A model generated the notes under the pieces. That model was not told the DNA's origin. It ran no database searches and was given only the letters and a program-made list of their open reading frames with translations. The position numbers and the translations under genes are program-made. This document shows, piece after piece, positions 57,137 to 64,000 of a DNA stretch of 64,000 bases. Source of the DNA: Oricola nitratireducens (GTDB lineage: Bacteria; Pseudomonadota; Alphaproteobacteria; Rhizobiales; Rhizobiaceae); assembly GCF_014904745.1 (NCBI RefSeq), contig NZ_JACZCS010000037.1:17001-81000 (forward strand), given 5' to 3'. The stretch's first letter is position 1; each line of letters starts with the position of its first letter.

Positions 57137-58951
57137 ATGCCGCAAAACCCACGATCCTTTTCCCCGCCGAAGCCCTGGACGGAATGCGCCCGCGACCTCG
57201 TCAATGTCGCGATGGGACGCAAGGCAGCCGACCTCGTCGTGCGCAACGGCAAGTGGGTCAACGTCCATTCCGGCGAGGTGATCGCGGCCACCGATCTGGC
57301 GATCATCGGCGGGCGCTTCGCCTATTGCGGATCGGACGCCTCGCATTGCATCGGCGACGGCACCAAGGTGGTCGATGCGCGCGGGCGCTATCTCGTGCCC
57401 GGCCTGTGCGACGCGCATATGCATGTCGAAAGCGGCATGGTCACGGTCACCGAATTCTGCCGTGCGGTGATCCCGCACGGCACCACCTCGATGTTCATCG
57501 ATCCGCACGAGATCGCCAATGTGCTGGGGCTTCCCGGCGTGCGCATGATGCATGACGAGGCGGAGGCGATGCCGACCAACGTCTTCGTGCAGATGCCGTC
57601 CTGCGTGCCGTCGGCGCCGGGGCTGGAACATGCCGGCGCGTCGCTCGGACCGCAGGAGATCGGCGAAGCGATGGCATGGCCGAACATCATCGGGCTCGGC
57701 GAGGTGATGAATTTTCCGGGCGTGGCAGCGAACGACCAGACGATGGTCGGCGCGATCGCGGCCACGGTGAAAGCCGGCAAGACGGTGGGCGGGCATTATG
57801 CCTCGCCGGATCTCGGCCGCGCCTTCCACGGCTATGTCGCCGGCGGGCCGGAGGACGACCACGAGGGCACGCGCGCCGAGGACGCGATCGCGCGGGTGCG
57901 CCAGGGCATGAAGGCGATGCTGCGGCTGGGCTCGGCCTGGTACGACGTCGCCGAGCAGATCAAGGCGGTGACCGAGCAGGGGCTCGACCCGCGCAATTTC
58001 ATCCTGTGCACCGACGACAGCCATTCCGGCACGCTGGTCAGGGAAGGCCACATGGACCGGGTCGTGCGCCACGCGATCCAGCAGGGCCTGGCGCCGGTGA
58101 CGGCGATCCAGATGGCGACGATCAACACGGCGCAGCATTTCAAGCTGGAGCGCGAGCTGGGCTCGATCACGCCGGGCCGCCGCGCCGATTTCCTGATCGT
58201 GTCGAACCTCGCCGAACTCGAAATCGACGAGGTCTACGGGCGTGGCGTGCAACTCGCCAAGGGCGGCAAGCTGACGGTCGAGATCCCGCCCTACGACTAT
58301 CCGGTGGAAGCCAAGAACACGGTCAGGCTCGGCAAGGAGCTGCTGCCCGACGATTTCGTCATTCCGGCGCCGAAGGGCAAGGCGGAGGTCGACGTGCGCG
58401 TCATCGGCGTGATCGAGAACCAGGCGCCGACGCGGGCGCTGGAGGCGCGGCTGCCGGTCGAGGGCGGCATCGTCGAGATGGACCGGCCAAACGACATCTG
58501 CCAGATCGCGCTGGTGGAGCGGCATCGCGGCACGGGCGCGGTGGCCAACGCCTTCGTCTCCGGCTTCGGCTACACGCAGGACTGTGCCATGGCCTCGACC
58601 GTGGCGCATGACAGCCACCACATGATCGTGGTCGGCACCGACCGCGAGGACATGGCGATCGCCGCCAACCGGCTTGGCGAGGTCGGCGGCGGCGTTGTGA
58701 TGATCTCCAAGGGCGAGGAACTGGCGCTGATCGAGATGCCGATCGCCGGGCTGATGTCGGACGAGCGCGCCGAGATCGTCGCCGCCAAGGCCGAAATCCT
58801 GAGCGCGGCGATGCGCGAAATGGGCTGTACGCTGAACAACGCCTATATGCAGCACTCGCTGCTGGCGCTGGTGGTGATCCCGGAACTCAGGATCTCCGAC
58901 GTGGGCCTGGTGGATGTGCGGACCTTCGAGAAGGTGGACGTGTTCGTGTAG
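57137..58951 (+). CDS. ade: Adenine deaminase
   Basis: This 604-residue metal-dependent hydrolase converts adenine to hypoxanthine and ammonia. It has the amidohydrolase motifs DAHMHVESGMV, HGTTSMFIDPHEIANV, GGHYASPD-like AG-HY region, CTDDSHSGTLVREGH, and the C-terminal GGGVVMISKGEELALIEMPIAG. Length agrees with the Ade family (about 570-600). ATG 57137 has a ggag ribosome site. It follows the GT25 gene but is not related in function. Hypoxanthine from this step could feed purine salvage. Confidence 0.94.
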   Translation: MPQNPRSFSPPKPWTECARDLVNVAMGRKAADLVVRNGKWVNVHSGEVIAATDLAIIGGRFAYCGSDASHCIGDGTKVVDARGRYLVPGLCDAHMHVESGMVTVTEFCRAVIPHGTTSMFIDPHEIANVLGLPGVRMMHDEAEAMPTNVFVQMPSCVPSAPGLEHAGASLGPQEIGEAMAWPNIIGLGEVMNFPGVAANDQTMVGAIAATVKAGKTVGGHYASPDLGRAFHGYVAGGPEDDHEGTRAEDAIARVRQGMKAMLRLGSAWYDVAEQIKAVTEQGLDPRNFILCTDDSHSGTLVREGHMDRVVRHAIQQGLAPVTAIQMATINTAQHFKLERELGSITPGRRADFLIVSNLAELEIDEVYGRGVQLAKGGKLTVEIPPYDYPVEAKNTVRLGKELLPDDFVIPAPKGKAEVDVRVIGVIENQAPTRALEARLPVEGGIVEMDRPNDICQIALVERHRGTGAVANAFVSGFGYTQDCAMASTVAHDSHHMIVVGTDREDMAIAANRLGEVGGGVVMISKGEELALIEMPIAGLMSDERAEIVAAKAEILSAAMREMGCTLNNAYMQHSLLALVVIPELRISDVGLVDVRTFEKVDVFV

Positions 58952-58957
58952 ACCAGC

Positions 58958-59536
58958 TTACCGGTCATGCATTCCCCTGCCGGCGAGGATCCTCGGCGCG
59001 GCCTTTTCGATCCGCGATGCCCGCGTGGCCGATTGCTTCGCGCCGGAGAAATGCAGCACCCAGCCGCGCTGGCGGCCCGGCGTCAGCGCCTCGAAGGCGG
59101 TCCTGAAGTCCGGGTCGCCGTCGAGCCTGTCGACGAGTTCTTCGGGGTAGTCGAGATCATCCTTCGGGAAATCCACCTTGCGCCCGGCCTTCTCGTTCTC
59201 GACTGCCTCGCGGATATAGTCCTTGAGGACGGCTTCCATCGCGGCGATTTCCGCCAGGCCGGTGAACTTGACCATGCGCACCGAGCGCGAGTTTTCGCCC
59301 GGCGCGAGGAGGATGCCCTCAGGATCCCTCAGCAGGACGCCCTTGAAGAAGGAGAGGGCGGCGTTGTCCTTCAGGCCCCAGACGGTAGCGACGTTGCCGC
59401 CATGGGCGGTGTAGACCGGCGAGCGCCACTTGAAGTCCTCGGTTAGCGGGCAAGCGAGCAGGATCGTGCGAAGGGCGGCCAGTTCATCGCGCCACCGACC
59501 GTCCCTGGCGTAGAAGATTTCGACTTTCGCATTCAC
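58958..59536 (-). CDS. YdeI/OmpD-associated family protein (DUF1801-like)
   Basis: The 192-residue product has the YdeI-type layout: an N-terminal DUF1801 domain with CPLTEDFKWRSPVYT and NAALSFFKGVLL, and a C-terminal block WVLHFSGAKQSATRASRIEKAAPRILAGRG (split: GRQRGWVLHFSGAKQ, ATRASRIEKAAPRI). The family is widespread with poorly defined function, named after an E. coli gene near ompD homologues. GTG 59536 is the start: it sits 6 bases after ggag and overlaps the stop of the upstream HxlR gene by 4 bases (GTGA), showing an operon. Confidence 0.88.
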   Translation of the reverse strand: MNAKVEIFYARDGRWRDELAALRTILLACPLTEDFKWRSPVYTAHGGNVATVWGLKDNAALSFFKGVLLRDPEGILLAPGENSRSVRMVKFTGLAEIAAMEAVLKDYIREAVENEKAGRKVDFPKDDLDYPEELVDRLDGDPDFRTAFEALTPGRQRGWVLHFSGAKQSATRASRIEKAAPRILAGRGMHDR

Positions 59537-59910
59537 GCCATCTCCGCCTTTTGCTCGTAGCGCGCCTGCGCCTCGGCCACCTTGTTCTCGTTTTCCACCG
59601 CCCATACGCCGAGCGCGTGGATCGGTTCGAGCAGCGATTCGCCGAGTTCGGTGAGCTGGTAGTCGACGCGCGGCGGAATCGACGGCGTCACGGTGCGGTC
59701 GACGATGCCGTTGCGTTCAAGATCCCGCAACACACTGGTCAACACTTTCTGGCTTATCGTGCCGATTTCGCGTTTCAGTTCGGAGAAGCGCTTCGGCCGC
59801 TCCGACAGGCGAATCAGCACCAAAACCACCCATTTCGAGCCGATTGCGGCCAGCAACTGACCGACGGGGCGGCAGACTTCGCCGATTTCATTGATGTGAC
59901 TTGGTTTCAT
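59533..59910 (-). CDS. HxlR-family transcriptional regulator
   Basis: This 125-residue winged-helix regulator has the HxlR pattern VCRPVGQLLAAIGSKWVVLVLIRL, RFSELKREIGTISQKVLTSVLRDLERNGIV and RVDYQLTELGESL. Cys13 at the start of the first helix is the conserved position that senses thiol or quinone stress in HypR/YodB-type members. It overlaps the YdeI-like gene and is divergent from an FMN reductase gene (60166), with a repeat-rich operator-like region between. Regulation of that reductase is inferred. Reading frame extends upstream but the family starts here. Confidence 0.92.
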   Translation of the reverse strand: MKPSHINEIGEVCRPVGQLLAAIGSKWVVLVLIRLSERPKRFSELKREIGTISQKVLTSVLRDLERNGIVDRTVTPSIPPRVDYQLTELGESLLEPIHALGVWAVENENKVAEAQARYEQKAEMA

Positions 59911-59976
59911 TCTTGTAACCCGGTTGCAAAAAAGTGCCGTCTTGTGCGCTGCGGCATGACCTCTACATAGGGTCCC

Positions 59977-60012
59977 GGTATCAAAAAGCGACGACGGTAT
60001 CAAATCAATACC
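59977..60012. promoter_or_regulatory. Candidate HxlR operator between regulator and FMN reductase genes
   Basis: The motif ggtatcaaa occurs twice (59977-59985 and 59996-60004) with starts 19 bases apart. The second copy also forms an inverted repeat, ggtat-n7-atacc (59996-60012). The site lies 67 bases from the regulator start and 154 bases from the reductase start. HxlR proteins bind such short palindromes as dimers. Confidence 0.55.
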
Positions 60013-60165
60013 GCAGTTTCTTTTTTCTACCGGCATGACCGGCCCGCGCCGGGGACAGCGAAACAGAAGCAGGAAATCCTGACCCGGAACAGCGGTTCCG
60101 GGAACGCAATCGCTCGTGCCCGAAGCCGGCCATGTACGGACCAATTCGATCAAGGAGAAACCATC

Positions 60166-60753
60166 ATGACCCTCAAGCTCAACGTCATCGTCACCTCCAC
60201 GCGGCCGGGCCGCAACGGGCCGAAAATCGGCAAGTGGATGGCCGACTTCGCGAAGGAAAATTCGGATTTCGAGGTGGAACTCGTCGACCTCGCCGATTTC
60301 GACCTGCCGCTGCTCGACGAACCGAACCATCCGATGATGCAGGACTACCAGCACGAGCACACGAAGCGCTGGAGCGAAAGCGTGGCCTCGGCCGACGCCT
60401 TCGTCTTCGTCTCGCCGGAATACAACTATTTCCCCGCCGCCTCGACCGTGAACGCCATCCAGGCGCTACACAAGGAATGGCACAAGAAGCCGGCCGGCCT
60501 CGTCGGCTATGGCGGCGTGTCGGGCGGCGTGCGCGCCATGCAGAGCACAAAGATCCTGCTGAACACAGTCTCGGTGATGCCGCTGCCGCAGGAAGTGCCG
60601 ATCCCGTTCGTGTTCAACTTCTTCGGCGAGGACGGCACGTTCAACCCGGCGCCGGAAGTGGAGCAGGGCGCCAAGGCGATGCTCGCCGAACTCCACAGCT
60701 GGGCCGAGACGCTGGCGCCGGCCCGCAAGGAACAGGTGAAGAAAGCCGCCTGA
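60166..60753 (+). CDS. NADPH-dependent FMN reductase (flavodoxin-fold quinone/azo reductase family)
   Basis: The 195-residue protein has the flavodoxin-like FMN-binding loop TSTRPGRNGPKIGKWM, VFVSPEYNYFPAAST (FMN site and PEYN) and YGGVSGGVRAMQS, which are typical of NADPH:FMN or quinone reductases. Such enzymes detoxify quinones and electrophiles. It starts at ATG 60166 after an aaggag site, divergent from the HxlR gene, and is likely its regulatory target. Confidence 0.92.
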   Translation: MTLKLNVIVTSTRPGRNGPKIGKWMADFAKENSDFEVELVDLADFDLPLLDEPNHPMMQDYQHEHTKRWSESVASADAFVFVSPEYNYFPAASTVNAIQALHKEWHKKPAGLVGYGGVSGGVRAMQSTKILLNTVSVMPLPQEVPIPFVFNFFGEDGTFNPAPEVEQGAKAMLAELHSWAETLAPARKEQVKKAA

Positions 60754-60819
60754 CCCTGTTCTCATCCCGAAGCGGCGATGCTATTCGCCGCTTCGGGGCA
60801 ATCGAGACAGGACAGGCAC

Positions 60820-61602
60820 ATGACGGACAGGGCGGAACGGTTCGGCTGGCTGGAGCGGCCCGGCGACGACTTTCCCTTCTACAACGGCGAACCGGTAACG
60901 ATTTCGGGCGGCCAGTGGTGGCTGGTGATGGCCGCGATTCTCGCCGGATTTCTCGTCCTGACCCTGTCGAACCCGCTGCTGACGGGGGCTTTCCTGGGCT
61001 TCGTTCCCATCGTGGCGTTTTTCGCGCTGCCGCTGGCGGCGCTGAAATATGTCGCGCCGCGCGGCTGGACGGCGATCTTCCGTCGCCTGCGCTTGCGCGA
61101 CGTCTTCGTGATGACCGGCTTCGCGCTTCTCAACATCTTCGTCACCGGCATTGCCGGCGCGATCCTGATCAGCGTCATCGACACCACGGCCAATCCGGCG
61201 ATTGCCGGCCTCGCCGCGCAGGACACGCCGGCGCGCATCCTGTTCTTCGCGAAATCCGTGCCGCAGCTGTTCGGGGAAGAGGTGCTGACGATCCTGCCGT
61301 TCCTGGCGCTGCTTACCTGGCTGACCGGCAAGCGCGGGGTGGGGCGCAAACGGGCGATCGTGATCGCATGGCTCGCGGTCGCCGTCCTCTTCGCCGCCGT
61401 GCATCTGCCGACCTATGGCTGGAACGTGATCCAGGTGATCGGCGGCGTCGGCGTCGCCCGGCTGGTGCTGACGCTGCCCTATATCATGACCAAGAACATC
61501 CTGGTGTGCACCGGCGCGCATATCCTCAGCGACTGGTTCCTGTTCGGCGCGACGATGGTGCTGAGCGGGGCGGCGGCTGGTGGGGGGATTGGCGGCGGGT
61601 AG
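60820..61602 (+). CDS. CPBP-family intramembrane protease-like protein
   Basis: The 260-residue membrane protein has about seven hydrophobic segments and CPBP/Abi motifs: GEEVLTILPFL (EExxx then Ile where the family usually has Arg), FAAVHLPTYGW (FxxxH) and GAHILSDWF (HxxxD). The acidic pair and the histidines are kept, but the EExxxR arginine is replaced by Ile, so activity is uncertain. It follows the FMN reductase by 66 bases on the same strand. The aggacagg site supports ATG 60820. A role in protein maturation or bacteriocin immunity is possible only by family. Confidence 0.82.
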   Translation: MTDRAERFGWLERPGDDFPFYNGEPVTISGGQWWLVMAAILAGFLVLTLSNPLLTGAFLGFVPIVAFFALPLAALKYVAPRGWTAIFRRLRLRDVFVMTGFALLNIFVTGIAGAILISVIDTTANPAIAGLAAQDTPARILFFAKSVPQLFGEEVLTILPFLALLTWLTGKRGVGRKRAIVIAWLAVAVLFAAVHLPTYGWNVIQVIGGVGVARLVLTLPYIMTKNILVCTGAHILSDWFLFGATMVLSGAAAGGGIGGG

Positions 61603-61644
61603 GGGGCGGTATTCAGGGTGGGTTGGTATTGTTCACAACCATCG

Positions 61645-63405
61645 TCATTCTTTTCGCCGGTTTTCGTATCCTGTGCCTTTTACTGGCTCAATCGGGGAAG
61701 CCGGTTCTCTATCACGTTGTTGCTTTGCGCGTTCGATAACCACTTCTACTGAGTGGCGAATGTCCGGCTGATTGCCTTTTAGATATTCCAACACCGCGGC
61801 TTCGTTTTTTGCCAGAAAGTCTCCTGCTTTTTGTACGACGACTGATTTCTCTGTAAAATCGGAAGCGATGGAGCCGCTATAGAATGTGGCAATCGAAGCA
61901 GCGGCCACTATCAAGTTTTTAACTGTAAATATCCCGCGCTTGACTGACTTGTCCGAGAGGTGGCCGCGCGTCTCCAAAATGGAGAGTAAGTCCTTTAGTA
62001 GCTGGCGATCCTCGTCCGATATTAGCTGCTGTTTTCCGGCTTCCGCGACCAGTTGAGTGGCTAAAAGCCTGTCAGGGAGATTTTCAAAATATGATCCCGC
62101 ATCGTCGTCAATTCCCCGTGCCGTTGGAAAACGACGCAGCCAAGGGCCGGTGGCGACAATTAGGTTTTCAAGTTCGCGCCGCCGACTCGCATCAAGCGCT
62201 GATGCGTTACCCCATGGCTCTCGCCGCAGATCATCGTCAAAATCTAGATACGAAGCAATCTCGAGTGAGCAGTCGTATATATGTCCAATGTTTTCAGGAA
62301 CAAACGCGGTGGTGCAGTTTAGAGAGTTCGCAAAGCGTCGAAACTTATCCGCGAATCGGTCCCATCCGTAGATTTCTTCGATTTCTTGCGCGATTAGCGC
62401 AAATTCGCCGATGCGGCGCTTGATTCCGTCGTGTAGTTGAACAGTGATCTTGTTTTCTGCGATTTCGTCATCGCTCTTGTCGCCGTGCTGCGAGAGAAAA
62501 AGATTATGCTCACTTTCTTTCCATGTGTTTCCAATAGAGGATTGCCCGATATGTTTTACGTGTTCAGCCGCAGCCCAGCCAATTATATCTTTGTTGACGA
62601 TATTCGGACTTTGATCCCACCAATCATTTCCTTCAGTGATCATCCTCGATGTTAAATACTTTTCTCCATCCTCTCCAATATGCTTTGAATAACCTCCATT
62701 TACACGTACATTATACCAGTCTAGCCAGAAGCTCCAATTTTCGCTGAGCTCTAGCATTTCTTTAGATAGCATTCGAAGAGCCGAATCGAACCAATAGGGA
62801 TTCTCATCTGGCCAAAGCGGGGCAATCGATAACTCCTGAGTAGACATGCCTGCGTCTATTAATGATGCATCCAATGCAATCATACCCCAAATGGAATCTT
62901 TGCTATTAAATGAATTTTGACTAATACTGGCAGTTGCGCCAACAGAAAAATTTATGTCTACAGGATTGCTTGGAAGTAAATATGAAGAAATAGACTGAAT
63001 TGCAAGGCGCGATAACTCGCTTTCTCTTTTAATGCTTAGGATGTCGTCTAGGCTAAAATGTTTACTATTTAAAATGGATTCCCGTATTGATCTAATGTCA
63101 ATATCTAAAACTTGATCTTCAAAATCGCCAATGCGATTTGACAGAGTCCAAGAGCAAAATGTTGCGCGAAAAATCCCTAGACAGAAAGACTCTTTTATAG
63201 GCGGATCTACTTGAGATTCCTCTAGCATCCTTCCGATGTGAGGGATGGTTCTCAGTAATAGCCGTGTCGTCAGGTGCGGCACGCATCTTTTCTTACTGGC
63301 GGCCCATTCTTGGAACTCACCGGATGCGCTGAAGGAAATCCTGTTTGCCAAACTCTGCCCTTTTTCGTCTTCAACAACCCAACGAGCGCAGGCATAAATT
63401 GCCAT
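61645..63405 (-). CDS. Uncharacterised 586-residue protein, AT-rich, probably acquired
   Basis: A single long reading frame with no recognised domain. It is acidic, rich in Ser, Trp and Asp, with no signal peptide. One hydrophobic stretch near the C-terminus (about 495-515: NLIVAAASIATFYSGSI) could be a membrane anchor. Composition is much more AT-rich than the neighbours (as in the DUF2971 gene), pointing to transfer. The upstream ribosome site is poor. It sits between a CPBP protein and a zinc-ribbon protein. Function unknown; a defence or phage-related role is a hypothesis only. Confidence 0.7.
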   Translation of the reverse strand: MAIYACARWVVEDEKGQSLANRISFSASGEFQEWAASKKRCVPHLTTRLLLRTIPHIGRMLEESQVDPPIKESFCLGIFRATFCSWTLSNRIGDFEDQVLDIDIRSIRESILNSKHFSLDDILSIKRESELSRLAIQSISSYLLPSNPVDINFSVGATASISQNSFNSKDSIWGMIALDASLIDAGMSTQELSIAPLWPDENPYWFDSALRMLSKEMLELSENWSFWLDWYNVRVNGGYSKHIGEDGEKYLTSRMITEGNDWWDQSPNIVNKDIIGWAAAEHVKHIGQSSIGNTWKESEHNLFLSQHGDKSDDEIAENKITVQLHDGIKRRIGEFALIAQEIEEIYGWDRFADKFRRFANSLNCTTAFVPENIGHIYDCSLEIASYLDFDDDLRREPWGNASALDASRRRELENLIVATGPWLRRFPTARGIDDDAGSYFENLPDRLLATQLVAEAGKQQLISDEDRQLLKDLLSILETRGHLSDKSVKRGIFTVKNLIVAAASIATFYSGSIASDFTEKSVVVQKAGDFLAKNEAAVLEYLKGNQPDIRHSVEVVIERAKQQRDREPASPIEPVKGTGYENRRKE

Positions 63406-63557
63406 AAGACCAATAACAGATGGGATCAGAGGATACTCAACTTATCTTTTTCGTCCGGGTTTATCCACCGTGTCCCTAACTCCAATCTTCTCACCGGGAT
63501 TTGATCACGTGTCGATTGGACTTCGGAGACGCATGGCACTGAGCGTCTCCTCAAAGC

Positions 63558-63815
63558 CTACCGCAATCGCATCGGTCGCCACACGATGATGTCCGGCCTT
63601 CGGTCGCGGTCGTATTCGCTGGCCATGACTTTGCACTCCTTGCCGCCGCACTCGCCGCAACGGAACGGCAGCAACTCTATCTCCCGCGTCGGATTGACGA
63701 ATTGCGCGACGTCGCTTGCCATGAAGCGGGCGACATGGCCGCAGGCCGTGCAGCTGACGGCGAGGAGCATTCCGTGACGGGCGGCTTGGCGAAGCGTTAT
63801 GATGGGTCCTGCCAT
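63558..63815 (-). CDS. Small zinc-ribbon protein
   Basis: This 85-residue protein has two CxxC pairs, SCTACGHVA (residues 21-28 region) and FRCGECGGKECKV, which make a typical zinc ribbon. The N-terminus (MAGPIITLRQAARHGM) and the pattern resemble uncharacterised rhizobial zinc-ribbon proteins. It could bind nucleic acid or a protein partner. It lies upstream of the AT-rich gene on the same strand, 150 bases apart; linkage to it is uncertain. Confidence 0.7.
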   Translation of the reverse strand: MAGPIITLRQAARHGMLLAVSCTACGHVARFMASDVAQFVNPTREIELLPFRCGECGGKECKVMASEYDRDRRPDIIVWRPMRLR

Positions 63816-63978
63816 GCGTCGATGCTATCGAACAAACAGGGAACAACGTCAATCGACCCCGGGTGGTAAAATCTTTGTCCGGTTGCGCGAAAACGCGAAA
63901 ACTTGCCCACCTTTTTCTCCGGCACCTGATCGTGGTCGTCGCGCGGAATATCGAGATTGTGCCCGAGCCGTCCCATGC

Positions 63979-64000
63979 CGTCATCCTCGGGCTTGGCCCC
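63979..64000 (+). repeat. Palindromic intergenic repeat, copy 3 (cut by window end)
   Basis: The sequence cgtcatcctcgggcttg matches the core of the repeats at 37395 and 37873 exactly. The window ends inside the element. Confidence 0.75.

Overview
The window is a GC-rich (about 60-65% by eye) alphaproteobacterial chromosome segment. The gene set points to the order Hyphomicrobiales (rhizobia and relatives): a CckA hybrid kinase beside a FliO-domain gene, a B12-dependent ribonucleotide reductase (NrdJ), a malic enzyme-phosphotransacetylase fusion, an MlaE with an N-terminal STAS domain, a DksA with a degenerate zinc finger, DUF2865/DUF6481/DUF3563 proteins, and chemoreceptors ending in a WEEF pentapeptide. 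I cannot name the genus from the sequence alone.

Layout. 1-5.2 kb, minus strand: DUF2865 protein (cut by the window edge), malic enzyme, an atypical SDR and a DgcA-type epimerase/racemase. 5.2-9.3 kb, plus: a phospholipid-transport (Mla-type) operon of permease, ATPase, MCE protein and outer-membrane lipoprotein. 9.3-13.9 kb, minus: a 1515-residue membrane-anchored coiled-coil protein. 14.2-16.8 kb, plus: Hpt protein, [2Fe-2S] ferredoxin and the folate genes folP-folB-folK. 16.8-20.6 kb, minus: a secreted protein, a YcjF/YcjX pair and a SixA-like phosphatase. 20.9-25.2 kb: dksA, the FliO-domain gene and cckA. 25.2-28.3 kb: many very small genes, including a tandem pair of 61-residue paralogues, a DUF3563 protein and a 46-residue membrane protein. 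28.3-37.4 kb: metallophosphatase, FtsH, ChaC-like cyclotransferase, DUF6481, methyltransferase, RNase Z-like hydrolase, MFS and DMT transporters.

37.4-39.0 kb is an accessory islet. A small MGMT-fold-like gene sits between two inverted copies of a palindromic repeat and is followed by an AT-rich DUF2971 gene. nrdJ follows, with a well-spaced pair of NrdR-like boxes far upstream. 44-50.5 kb holds a membrane chemoreceptor with a secreted Cache-like partner, xanthine phosphoribosyltransferase, a CinA-like protein, tRNA-Leu(UAA) and a soluble double-PAS chemoreceptor. 50.6-57.1 kb is a surface-glycan island: two paralogous FkbM methyltransferases, two GT2 enzymes, a GT11-like fucosyltransferase and a GT25 enzyme. 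Its middle (about 52.4-53.4 kb) is AT-rich and gene-poor, which suggests transfer. 57.1-61.6 kb holds adenine deaminase, a YdeI-like protein, an HxlR regulator divergent from an FMN reductase with a candidate operator between them, and a CPBP membrane protein. The right end has an AT-rich 586-residue protein of unknown function, a small zinc-ribbon protein and a third copy of the palindromic repeat.

No CRISPR array, intact insertion sequence, integrase or rRNA gene was seen. The observations most worth following are the repeat-bracketed MGMT-like gene next to DUF2971, the chemoreceptor plus secreted Cache protein, the HxlR operator, the NrdR box pair, the 61-residue tandem paralogues and the in-gene palindrome in the 33.2-33.9 kb gene.
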